This document shows, piece after piece, positions 1 through 6,570 of a DNA stretch of 9,348 nucleotides (its first letter is position 1; each line of letters begins with the position of its first letter). The DNA comes from Sulfurimonas sp. (GTDB lineage Bacteria; Campylobacterota; Campylobacteria; Campylobacterales; Sulfurimonadaceae): positions 1 to 9,348 of the forward strand of contig DTVI01000091.1 of assembly GCA_012963655.1 (NCBI GenBank), read 5' to 3'. A model generated the notes under the pieces. That model was given only the letters and a program-made list of their open reading frames with translations. It ran no database searches and was not told the origin of the DNA. Position numbers and translations under genes: made by a program.

Positions 1-891
1 AAAAAGGGCAAACATTAAACCTATGCTTAAATCCGAAGACAAGACTAAAACAAGGCCTAAGGCTCTAAAAACCTCAAAAACCGAAAGAAAGAGGGTAAAT
101 GAAAATTTTTCCGCCGCAAAAGACTTCTTTCCAAAACGCGCGGTTTCATCCCTTAACTCTTTAGCATCTTCTATACTTTTATTAATAAACTCATTTTCTT
201 TGGAAGAGGCACGAATCTGACCAAATAAGTCTAAGGTTTCTATCAAAGAATTTTGAAACTTCGAGATAGCCCTATTTTCTTCTTTTTTAAACACAGCTAC
301 ACGTCTTGAAATCAACCGGGTTACAGCTACAACGGCGGGGTGTAAGATAAGAATTAAAAGCCCTAGTCTCCATTCTATACTTATCAAGATAATAGCCACC
401 CCTATAAGGGTTAACACTGAAACTATGGAGCGAGAAAGGGCTGAGCCTATAAAACCTTCTAAGGTTTGCATATCACTCACAAGCTTAGACGATACAGCCC
501 CTGACCCAAGGGTTTCATACTCATGCATAGCCACACTTTTTAAATGTAGTAAAAGCTTTTTTCTTAAAGTAAGCGTTATGTCTTGAGCAATTTCTGTAAA
601 AACATAATGTGCAAAAACAGACGAGATAAAAAAGCCAAAACGTAAGATAATAGTAATCACTAAGGTCATAAAGATATAACCCAAGGGTGCAAAGTCTCCA
701 AATAAGAAGTTTATCGTGGCAATAAGCCCACCCTCTTGGTTCAAAACCACTTCATCAATTAACAAAGGAATAAGCAAGGGAATAGGTATACTAACAAGGG
801 TAGCGACTAAGGCAATAAGATTAGCCTTAAGAAGCTTTGACTTGTGTTTTAAAATCAATTTATATAAGAGATGGAAGGTTATTGTATTCAT
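1..891 (-). CDS. ABC exporter, N-terminal transmembrane half (partial, runs off left edge)
   Basis: Translating the complement from an ATG at 891 gives 297 residues with no stop before the window edge. The product resembles the transmembrane domain of type IV (MsbA-like) ABC exporters. It has a basic amphipathic start (MNTITFHLLYK), then TM1 about residues 22-45 with the proline-rich stretch SIPIPLLIPLLIDEV, and TM2 about 70-96. A long cytoplasmic-loop region follows, including ALRKKL-like and ETLGSGAVSSKLVSDMQ segments typical of the intracellular coupling loops. TM3/4 span about 153-193, and a further membrane pair begins near 263. The ATP-binding domain (Walker A/B) would lie outside the window, so the substrate cannot be told. 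The family usually has about 570-600 residues, so roughly half is present. No clear Shine-Dalgarno precedes the ATG, but the frame is closed by TGA a few codons upstream, so this is the only ATG that fits. It is divergent from the chemoreceptor, with only 40 bases between. Confidence 0.85.
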   Translation of the reverse strand, partial: MNTITFHLLYKLILKHKSKLLKANLIALVATLVSIPIPLLIPLLIDEVVLNQEGGLIATINFLFGDFAPLGYIFMTLVITIILRFGFFISSVFAHYVFTEIAQDITLTLRKKLLLHLKSVAMHEYETLGSGAVSSKLVSDMQTLEGFIGSALSRSIVSVLTLIGVAIILISIEWRLGLLILILHPAVVAVTRLISRRVAVFKKEENRAISKFQNSLIETLDLFGQIRASSKENEFINKSIEDAKELRDETARFGKKSFAAEKFSFTLFLSVFEVFRALGLVLVLSSDLSIGLMFALF

Positions 892-931
892 AATATGACA
901 TCATAGTGTATTTTTACTTTTTACAGGGCTT

Positions 932-2547
932 ATGATTCCGCCAGGGGTTTGGCTACTTTTTCTTTCTTATTCACAAATATTTAACTTTTCAGAAATTGTA
1001 TCTATTGTTTTATCTCTTCCTATGATTTCATATATTCTTTTTGCAACTGCTGGAGTGATGTATATATTTAATACTGAACTTGTACATATTGAAGAAGCTG
1101 TACAAAAGCAAAGTTCAAGTGAAGCCTCTGAAAAAGCCTTATCCCGTTTACCTATTTGGTTATTAATAGCACAAATTTTATACAGTACTATGGGTCCCAT
1201 TGTGGTTCTTGCAGGAAGGGACTCTATAACAAGTGAACAATATTGGCTTTCTCAACTGATGGGAATTCCCTTAGTCCTTCTTTTTATTATCCCTATTTTT
1301 ATTCTCTTTGTTATTAACCTTGAAACCTATACTAAAAATCTTGATTTATCTTCAAGATACCCTTTTATCTCTTTTGGGCAAAAAATGGTTGCTGCTATCT
1401 TTACCACTATATTAGGAAATATTATTTTATTAATATTGTTTAACATTACCATCTCAATTACCTACACAGACCTAAGTATTAGCGATCTTATTTATAAAAA
1501 TATCTTTGTAGGCTTTATTGGCTTATTTATTTCTGCTTTAAATATGTATCTTTTAATTACACAATCAACCCTTTCTATCTCAACTATCACAGATATCATG
1601 TCACATGAACAAAATGACCTAACTAAGATTATTCAAGTAACGAGTCGAGATGAAACAGGAATAATGGCAAGAAGCATTAACACCTTTATATCTGAGATTG
1701 CAACCACTATAAATACAAGCAAGGATATTTCTCATAATAATCAAGAAAACTCCCAACGTATGCATTCTATTTTCACCCAGATTCAAGCACGTGTTAAAGA
1801 AGAATTTAACATTGTCACTACAACCACAGAGCAAGCCCGATCCATACAAAGCATCGTCGAAATATCTTCGACAGACTTTGAAAACACTAAAATAAATATG
1901 CAAGAAGCTAATGACCAACTCGCTGATGCGAAAAATGAGATTTATTCTTTGATTACGGGTGTAAATGAAAGTGTTGAACTAGAAAATGAAATGAACCATA
2001 AGCTTGGGGAACTCTCAAGTGAAGCAGAACAGGTTAAAGATGTTTTAACTGTCATTAGTGATATTGCTGATCAAACCAACTTATTAGCGCTTAACGCAGC
2101 CATTGAAGCCGCAAGAGCAGGAGAGCATGGCCGAGGTTTTGCAGTAGTAGCAGACGAGGTTCGAAAACTCGCTGAACGTACTCAAAAAAGTCTACAGAAA
2201 TTAATGCCACCATCAACGTTATTGTTCAATCCATTACCGAAGCAAGTGAACAAATGACAGAAAATACAAAAAGTATAGAAGCCTTATCTAATATATCCAG
2301 GAACGTAGAAGACAACATAAATAATACTGTTATAACAATGGAGAAGACCAATCAACTCACCCAAAAAAGTGTAGAAAACTCAAAAATGATATCCCAAAAC
2401 AGTCACAGTATGCTGACACAGGTAGAAACCCTCACGACTATTTCTCAAGCCAACCATCAAAGTATGCAAGATTTATCCGAAATTACAAATGAACTAAATG
2501 CTGCTACTAAAGACTTAGATAAGAGGCTTAATCACTTTAAATCATAA
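932..2547 (+). pseudogene. methyl-accepting chemotaxis protein, frameshifted
   Basis: This is a chemoreceptor that would methylate/signal through CheA-CheW at the inner membrane. From ATG 932 the first frame gives about six hydrophobic segments (around residues 5-13, 30-47, 73-95, 110-130, 150-178, 188-210). A HAMP-like stretch (about 211-262, with SRDETGIMARSIN) and the conserved signalling hairpin follow, including DQTNLLALNAAIEAARAGE and FAVVADEVRKLAERT (residues 380-417). Directly after KSLQ (residue 422) the frame fails and ends at 2257. The next frame continues the expected protein (EINATINVIVQSI..., to a TAA ending at 2547), so one base is missing at about 2195-2197 (CTA CA[R] GAA ATT expected). 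Restored length is about 538 residues. No periplasmic sensor domain is seen between the helices, and no CheR-binding C-terminal pentapeptide. The 5' end is also doubtful: TM1 is short and the open frame extends upstream without a start codon. A sequencing error is the main alternative for the frameshift. Confidence 0.85.
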
Positions 2548-2573
2548 AGTAGCTTTAACTAGAAAAACGTTTC

Positions 2574-2600
2574 TTGTGTAAAGCCTCAATCCGCTATACT
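2574..2600 (+). promoter_or_regulatory. possible dnaG promoter giving a leaderless message
   Basis: TTGTGT (2574-2579) and TATACT (2595-2600) sit 15 bases apart, a weak -35 with a good -10. The -10 ends six bases before the dnaG ATG, so transcription would start at or next to the start codon. The missing Shine-Dalgarno fits this, but the reading is inference. Confidence 0.3.
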
Positions 2601-2606
2601 TCACAT

Positions 2607-4256
2607 ATGATTGCACCAGACTCCATAGAGGCCTTAAAAACCCGACTTGATATTATTGATGTTGTTGGAAACTATGTGGAGCTCAAAAAAGCTGGTGCTA
2701 ACTTCAAGGCACCCTGTCCCTTCCATGAAGAAAAAAGCCCTTCCTTTGTCGTAAGTCCTGCCAAACAAATATATCATTGTTTTGGCTGTGGTGTGACGGG
2801 AGACCCTATCCGTTTTGTGATGGAGTATGAGAAGCTTAATTATCCCGAAGCTCTTGAGAAACTTGCTGAATATTATAATTTCTCCTTGCAATATACTCAA
2901 GGAGGCCAAAAGAAAACCGATACACGTTTAATGCAAAAGGTTAATGACTGGTATAAGACTCTTTTAGACTCTAACCAAACCGTTCTTAGCTATCTTAAAG
3001 ACCGTGGCATCTTTAAATCTTCTATAGAAAAATTTGGCATCGGTTATGCACCTGCTTCTCAACAAACCGTCACCTATATCAAAAGTCATATGTTTGATGT
3101 TAATGAGGCCATAGATCTTGGTGTTTTAGGTCGGGGTGAGAATAATATATATGCACGTTTTATTGAGCGTATTACCTTTCCTATTCAAGCGGCTAATGGA
3201 TCTATGGTTGGATTTGGTGGGCGTACTATTACAGGCCATCAAGCCAAATATGTGAACTCCCCTCAAACTAAAATCTTTAATAAGTCACGGCTGTTGTATG
3301 CCTATAATCATGCAAAAGAAAGTATTTACAAACATAAAGAGCTCATTGTCACAGAAGGTTATTTAGATGTTATTATGCTACATCAAGCAGGCTTTACTAA
3401 CTCAGTAGCTACCCTTGGAACCGCTCTTACTGCAGAGCATCTTCCTCTTATTAGAAAGGGCGAACCTAAAATAATTATGGCTTATGATGGGGATAATGCA
3501 GGTTTAAATGCAGCCATTAAGGCGTCTAAACTTGTTTCTGCTGCAGGTATGGATGGAGGCGTAGTCATCTTTGGGGAGGGACTTGATCCAGCTGATATGG
3601 TAAAAAATGGCCAGATCGAAGAATTAAACACCCTTCTTCGTCGTCCAAAGCCTTTTATAGAATTTGTACTTGAACAAAGTGTGCATGCCTTTGATATCAA
3701 CAACCCCAAGGCAAAAGAAGAAGCCTTACACTCAGGTATTGCTTATCTTAAAACCCTATCTCCTCTCTTACAAGAAGAATACAGACCTTATCTTGCGGCA
3801 CTTTTAAATGTAAACAAGGCTGTTGTCCGTCTTCAAAAGGCCCCTCAAAATAGACAAATGCCACATCTATCTCCTGTCCTTAATAATGAAGATGTGTGGG
3901 AATTAAGTCTTATTAAAACTATCATTGAAATCCCGGCCCTTATTGAAAATATTCTAGACTTTATTGATCCTTCTCAACTTCATGCCCATGCACATGAGTT
4001 TACACTAGCCCTTCAAGGCCAACAAGACCATCCCTTACTCGTAAAAACTATACTAAATGATAGTATTAAGCCTTTTAAAGAAGAAGATTTAAAAAATGAA
4101 CTACTTTTCTTTTTACGTAATTATTATGCAAAAGAACTGAAAAAAGTTAAAGATCAAAGAGATATATCTTTTGATAAAAAAGCCTTTATGATTCGCCAAT
4201 ATACTGAAAAAATCAATAAACTTCGTCGTGGTGAGCTTGTGGCCTTTCAAGTCTAA
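2607..4256 (+). CDS. dnaG: DNA primase DnaG
   Basis: This is the replicative primase that lays RNA primers at the fork with DnaB. The product is 549 residues, normal for Campylobacterota. The N-terminal zinc-binding domain shows C37-x2-H40 (CPFH) and C58-x2-C61 (CFGC). The catalytic core has the RNA-polymerase-basic region (FGGRTITGHQAKYVNSP, about 203-219) and a TOPRIM fold with E250 (EGYLD) and the acidic D294/D296 motif DGDNAG. The C-terminal third (about 420-549) is poorly conserved in general and matches the position of the DnaB-binding domain. ATG 2607 is chosen because the protein then opens MIAPDSIEALKTRLDIIDVV, the standard DnaG N-terminus. An in-frame TTG at 2574 would add eleven residues unlike the family. 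No Shine-Dalgarno is visible before ATG 2607. The gene lies 59 bases after the broken chemoreceptor and may have its own promoter. All key residues are present, so it should be functional. Confidence 0.97.
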   Translation: MIAPDSIEALKTRLDIIDVVGNYVELKKAGANFKAPCPFHEEKSPSFVVSPAKQIYHCFGCGVTGDPIRFVMEYEKLNYPEALEKLAEYYNFSLQYTQGGQKKTDTRLMQKVNDWYKTLLDSNQTVLSYLKDRGIFKSSIEKFGIGYAPASQQTVTYIKSHMFDVNEAIDLGVLGRGENNIYARFIERITFPIQAANGSMVGFGGRTITGHQAKYVNSPQTKIFNKSRLLYAYNHAKESIYKHKELIVTEGYLDVIMLHQAGFTNSVATLGTALTAEHLPLIRKGEPKIIMAYDGDNAGLNAAIKASKLVSAAGMDGGVVIFGEGLDPADMVKNGQIEELNTLLRRPKPFIEFVLEQSVHAFDINNPKAKEEALHSGIAYLKTLSPLLQEEYRPYLAALLNVNKAVVRLQKAPQNRQMPHLSPVLNNEDVWELSLIKTIIEIPALIENILDFIDPSQLHAHAHEFTLALQGQQDHPLLVKTILNDSIKPFKEEDLKNELLFFLRNYYAKELKKVKDQRDISFDKKAFMIRQYTEKINKLRRGELVAFQV

Positions 4257-4259
4257 TAT

Positions 4260-4385
4260 TTAGATTGTATTAGCCTTCTACGCTACCCTTTAGATGGAGA
4301 AAGTGCATAAGAAATTTTTGATAGTCTGCAAGCAGGTGTTAAAAAGGAGTTCAATACTGACTTAGAATTCTTAGAGAAAGCCTAA
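4260..4385 (+). pseudogene. decayed coding remnant after dnaG, unidentified
   Basis: One plus-strand frame reads like protein for about 41 codons, interrupted by a TAA at 4308-4310. Before the stop it reads LRYPLDGESA, after it EIFDSLQAGVKKEFNTDLEF and LEKA, ending at TAA 4383-4385. The residue mix is coding-like (charged helix, few rare residues), and there is no start codon or ribosome site. It looks like the C-terminal tail of a gene that has otherwise been deleted. I do not recognise the family, and a chance reading frame is possible. Confidence 0.3.
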
Positions 4386-4402
4386 GCCTTAACGCTTAGC
4401 TT
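4378..4402. terminator. hairpin between convergent genes
   Basis: AAGC(C)TAAGC, loop CTTAAC, GCTTAGCTT form a nine-pair stem with one bulged C. It sits just past the remnant that follows dnaG and touches the stop codon of the convergent minus-strand gene. There is no strong T-run on either side, so intrinsic termination would be weak. Its place between convergent genes suggests a bidirectional terminator. Confidence 0.35.
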
Positions 4403-4874
4403 ACTTAAATATGTAATATGATGAGTTCTTATAAAAGGAAATAGCCCTTGCAATCTCAGACTGACGTAAGGCCTGCTTTGTACCCTTACAATATATTTCT
4501 TCTGTCTTCACGTCCTCTTTCATCTGCATAATGTACTTAGTTTCTTTTCTTTTAATCACAGTCTCTTCAATCTTCTCAATTTTATTAAGATGTATAGGGG
4601 CAACTGTTTGTAAAACCTTTGGCTGAGGCTCAGAAACTGAGGCGTTCATCTTCTTCAAGGTACGTGATTGAGCCATTGCCATATCGCGCTGCATCTTCAG
4701 CTTAGTATTAGTAGAAAGTGTCTCTTCTTCGTAAGGCAAGCCTGTATCCCTAACCTTTTTGCTAAATCCATCCCTTAAAGATGACTCTTTATCCGCGCTT
4801 ACAACCTGGATAAAAACCCCATCCCCTGCCATTAAAACAAGAGAAAAAGCCATAATAATTAATAAATATTTCAT
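4401..4874 (-). CDS. small exported SPOR-like hypothetical protein
   Basis: This is a 157-residue protein with a signal peptide (MKYLLIIMAFSLVLMA, cleavage probably after residue 16). The segment just after it, GVFIQVVSADKESSLRDGF, resembles the first strand and helix of SPOR-type peptidoglycan-binding modules (typical pattern: aromatic/valine-QV-x-S...). The second half of a SPOR fold is not evident, so the assignment is tentative. The middle (about 55-120) is charged and probably helical or disordered. The C-terminal tail (about 127-157: CKGTKQALRQSEIARAISFY and on to YYIFK) has one cysteine (C129) and looks like a compact conserved motif of unknown role. The start is supported by AGGTGA (4882-4887), seven bases upstream. 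It is convergent with dnaG and divergent from the tRNA. The likely location is the periplasm. No function is claimed. Confidence 0.75.
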   Translation of the reverse strand: MKYLLIIMAFSLVLMAGDGVFIQVVSADKESSLRDGFSKKVRDTGLPYEEETLSTNTKLKMQRDMAMAQSRTLKKMNASVSEPQPKVLQTVAPIHLNKIEKIEETVIKRKETKYIMQMKEDVKTEEIYCKGTKQALRQSEIARAISFYKNSSYYIFK

Positions 4875-4979
4875 TTGTATTTCACCTATTATTTACATAT
4901 AACACGAAGCAATATCGACAAAAATAAAACTTGATGTACCAAGAAGAACAGATTTATAAACACTTAAGCCATAAATAAC

Positions 4980-4985
4980 TATACT
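4980..4985 (+). promoter_or_regulatory. -10 element for tRNA-Ala
   Basis: TATACT lies 19 bases before the mature tRNA 5' end, the usual distance for a short 5' leader. No convincing -35 hexamer is seen, as is common for housekeeping promoters of this phylum. Confidence 0.4.
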
Positions 4986-5004
4986 TCTGCTTCTTTCAAT
5001 CGAT

Positions 5005-5080
5005 GGGGAATTAGCTCAGCTGGGAGAGCGCTTCGCTGGCAGCGAAGAGGTCAGCGGTTCGATCCCGCTATTCTCCACCA
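5005..5080 (+). tRNA. tRNA-Ala (anticodon GGC)
   Basis: The 76 bases fold as a complete cloverleaf. The acceptor stem GGGGAAT/ATTCTCC includes the G3:U70 wobble pair that marks alanine tRNAs. The D-arm is GCTC...GAGC with AGCTGGGA in the loop. The anticodon stem CTTCG/CGAAG carries loop CTGGCAG (anticodon GGC), and the T-arm AGCGG/CCGCT carries loop TTCGATC. CCA is encoded (5078-5080). It reads GCC and GCU codons. A damaged copy of its 3' half lies 1.5 kb downstream, the classic sign that a tRNA 3' end has served as an integration site. Confidence 0.97.
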
Positions 5081-5117
5081 TCCACACCTACCTTACCTAC
5101 GAACTTTCAAGAGATTT
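5042..5117 (+). repeat. direct repeat, left copy: tRNA-Ala 3' half plus flank (attL-like)
   Basis: Bases 5042-5080 (anticodon arm to CCA) match 6571-6609 at 34 of 39 positions by hand. Similarity continues ungapped for about 37 bases past the CCA (25 of 37 against 6610-6646). In contrast, the 5' half of the tRNA matches the equivalent upstream bases at close to chance. A repeat starting inside the tRNA is what integration at the tRNA 3' end leaves. Confidence 0.6.
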
Positions 5118-5132
5118 ATCACTTTTCCATAC

Positions 5133-5303
5133 TCAGCTTATTTTCTTACTGTCAGTCAAAGTGTCAGTTGAATTTTCTGAAAATACATCAATCTTTCTAT
5201 CAAGCTTCATATCTGAAGCACCTAAATTAAGTACCTTCTAACATAATCCTATTTCATATAAAGAATACAAAGATAAATAACGGCGGTTTTCTCCCAATTT
5301 TTC
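5133..5303 (-). pseudogene. decayed coding remnant beside the tRNA, possibly integrase tail
   Basis: On the minus strand one frame is open for most of 57 codons with a single TAG. It reads EKLGENRRYLSLYSLYEIGL before the stop and LGASDMKLDRKIDVFSEN onward to a TGA at 5133-5135. The last part has the composition and hydroxy-rich ending seen in many tyrosine recombinases (…STDTLTDSKK…), whose genes often end next to the tRNA used for integration. No catalytic residue is preserved, so identity is a guess from position. The whole 5081-5462 stretch has no intact gene. Besides this remnant it holds the dead promoter copy and a hairpin. Confidence 0.25.
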
Positions 5304-5362
5304 TTATCTTATTCCCTTTTTATCTTTTCATAATTGTAAGAGATTTTTGTCAAGTTTAGTAA
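5301..5362 (-). repeat. direct repeat copy 1: inactive duplicate of the nuclease promoter/leader
   Basis: By hand alignment 56 of 62 bases match 6208-6278, apart from a one-base and an eight-base gap. On the minus strand it keeps TTGACA (5348-5353) and the AAGGG ribosome site. The TACAAT -10 (5333-5338) is only 9 bases from the -35, and the start ATG is changed to AAG. It therefore cannot act as a normal promoter or start. Similarity stops just after the former start codon. Confidence 0.7.
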
Positions 5363-5434
5363 AATGGGATGGCTTTGAATGAAGGATATTAGTAAAATTT
5401 ACTGTCAGCAAAAGAGGTCGCTAAGTGTGGGGGT

Positions 5435-5457
5435 TTGCTCCCAATATATGGAAGCAA
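5435..5457. terminator. hairpin just past the nuclease stop codon
   Basis: TTGCTCCC, loop AATATAT, GGAAGCAA form an eight-position stem with one mismatch, six bases past the nuclease TAA on the minus strand. The bases after it on that strand are C-rich, not T-rich, so it would protect or pause the transcript more than terminate it intrinsically. Confidence 0.3.
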
Positions 5458-5462
5458 GCAGT

Positions 5463-6212
5463 TTAAAAAATCATGTTATAGTGCTTAGTTAATAATTTTT
5501 TCTTTTTTACTTCCCATTCATCTTCAGGATCGTTAAAATTCCAACTATATAGCATTTGTAATGTTTCACTATGGTTTGGAAACTGTACGCCATATGTATC
5601 ATTCATATATAATAATACTCTAGCGACATCTCCTCTTTTGTTCTCAGAAACTTCTATTGTACTTTTATTTATTTCTATATCAATGTTTCCAAATTCTCGT
5701 TTTTCGCCTTCTATTATTCCAAATTCCTTATCGCTTCTCATTGCATTTAAGGCTCCAATGACAGGGACTAAATTATACATATCTGCTTCCATAAGATTAA
5801 ATAGTTTAGAAACTTTTTGAGCGCACTTTCTGCCTTTATACACGTTTCCTTTTCTAGTCACACATTGTTCATTGCCAAGTTCCCATGCATTAAATATTTC
5901 TTGATTTGCAGATTTAAACCATGAAGCAGGTGTGATATGTTCCCATTCTACTGTTTCGCCACGCTTTTTATACTTTGTACCATAGTATGGGTTATCTACT
6001 AAGTCTAATCTTAAAGATAGTGTGGACTTTTTAGGGAACATTTTTGATCTTATACGCACAGTTGCTTCTAATTCTGTGTTTGTATAAAAAGTTAAAAGAT
6101 GATTAGTATGATAAAGCCTGATACTCATCTCTTTTGCTTTATCAAAATTCTTCGGAATATTTGCTCCAAATACACTTAATACCATTAGTAATATTACTAT
6201 TAACTGTTTCAT
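5463..6212 (-). CDS. secreted endonuclease I (EndA/Dns/Vvn family DNase)
   Basis: The 249 residues match Pfam Endonuclease_1, periplasmic or secreted Mg-dependent nucleases that cut DNA (often also RNA) without sequence preference. A signal peptide spans residues 1 to about 17 (MKQLIVILLMVLSVFGA). The beta-beta-alpha-metal active site shows E89-W90-E91-H92 (EWEHITPASW), with H92 as the expected general base. The metal-binding region is ADMYNLVPVIGALNAMRS with N147, followed by KRGDVARVLLYM (192-203) and the C-terminal W-x-DPEDEWE motif (224-234). C117 and C130 are placed like a disulfide in exported family members. Length is normal and the gene looks intact. The start is fixed by AAGGG (6221-6225), eight bases upstream, and by a strong promoter. 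It is the only intact gene between the tRNA-Ala repeats and is flanked by copies of its own promoter, so it is probably cargo of an old integrated element. Possible roles are nutrient scavenging or destroying incoming DNA. Confidence 0.93.
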   Translation of the reverse strand: MKQLIVILLMVLSVFGANIPKNFDKAKEMSIRLYHTNHLLTFYTNTELEATVRIRSKMFPKKSTLSLRLDLVDNPYYGTKYKKRGETVEWEHITPASWFKSANQEIFNAWELGNEQCVTRKGNVYKGRKCAQKVSKLFNLMEADMYNLVPVIGALNAMRSDKEFGIIEGEKREFGNIDIEINKSTIEVSENKRGDVARVLLYMNDTYGVQFPNHSETLQMLYSWNFNDPEDEWEVKKKKLLTKHYNMIF

Positions 6213-6278
6213 ATCTTATACCCTTTTTAAATTTTTCGTAATTTTAAGAGATTTTTTAATTTTTGTCAAGTTTAGTAA
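6208..6278 (-). repeat. direct repeat copy 2: active nuclease promoter/leader
   Basis: This is the partner of 5301-5362. It runs from the nuclease start codon (6210-6212) back through the leader and promoter. The pair flanks the nuclease gene in the same orientation about 0.9 kb apart, so recombination between them would delete the gene. Confidence 0.7.
6241..6269 (-). promoter_or_regulatory. sigma-70 promoter of the nuclease gene
   Basis: On the minus strand TTGACA (6264-6269) is a perfect -35. After exactly 17 bases comes TAAAAT (6241-6246), one base from the -10 consensus. Transcription would start near 6234, giving a leader of about 20 bases. A full -35 hexamer is unusual in this phylum, where the -35 box is normally weak. 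Confidence 0.75.
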
Positions 6279-6395
6279 TAACTTGTATCCCTCTTCAATA
6301 TAGATTACAGAAGCACATTTACGCTACTAACTATCATGCTAGTTTTTTTATACTAATACTTGAAAAAATAAGAAGCTTCACACTAAGACCGCTTA

Positions 6396-6414
6396 TATCC
6401 TAATCTGAAGGATA
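6396..6414. other. small inverted repeat in a gene-free stretch
   Basis: TATCCT, loop AATCTGA, AGGATA form a perfect six-base stem. It lies in the 580-base stretch 6213-6794, which has no gene I can support and otherwise holds the nuclease promoter, the palindrome at 6466-6507 and the partial tRNA copy. No role is assigned. Confidence 0.3.
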
Positions 6415-6465
6415 AAGGTTTTACGCTGAACATGTTAAATCTGATAAAAATAAAAAAAGTAGGGG

Positions 6466-6507
6466 ACTAATAGTTAGGTACATATACCTAACTTTGAGGT
6501 CATTAGT
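6466..6507. other. perfect palindrome inside a larger interrupted inverted repeat
   Basis: GTTAGGTA, CATA, TACCTAAC (6473-6492) is a perfect eight-base inverted repeat. It is bracketed by a second pair, ACTAAT (6466-6471) and ATTAGT (6502-6507), offset by 1 base on the left and 9 on the right. The inner part would suit a dimeric regulator site or an RNA hairpin. No flanking gene explains it, and no T-run follows. Confidence 0.4.
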
Positions 6508-6570
6508 GATTACAAAATATTCAATAAACCCATATTATAGAGCTTAAGCTGGATTTATCCCTCTCTAGTA

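Noticed and set aside
23..898. Short plus-strand open frames within 23-220 and 716-898
   Set aside because: They are antisense to a continuous 297-codon minus-strand ABC transporter frame, and their translations have no recognisable features.
896..898. TGA read as tryptophan, which would extend the chemoreceptor upstream
   Set aside because: Other genes here use TGG for tryptophan, and DnaG and the nuclease are complete under the standard code. There is no ground for recoding.
2574..2606. TTG start for dnaG, adding eleven residues
   Set aside because: The extra residues (MCKASIRYTSH) do not resemble DnaG N-termini, while MIAPDSIEALKTRLDI does. The stretch also looks like promoter sequence.
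6329..6349. AACTA-TCATGC-TAGTT followed by a T-run, as a plus-strand terminator
   Set aside because: The stem is only five A/T-rich pairs and no plus-strand gene precedes it within 1.2 kb. It is probably chance in AT-rich DNA.
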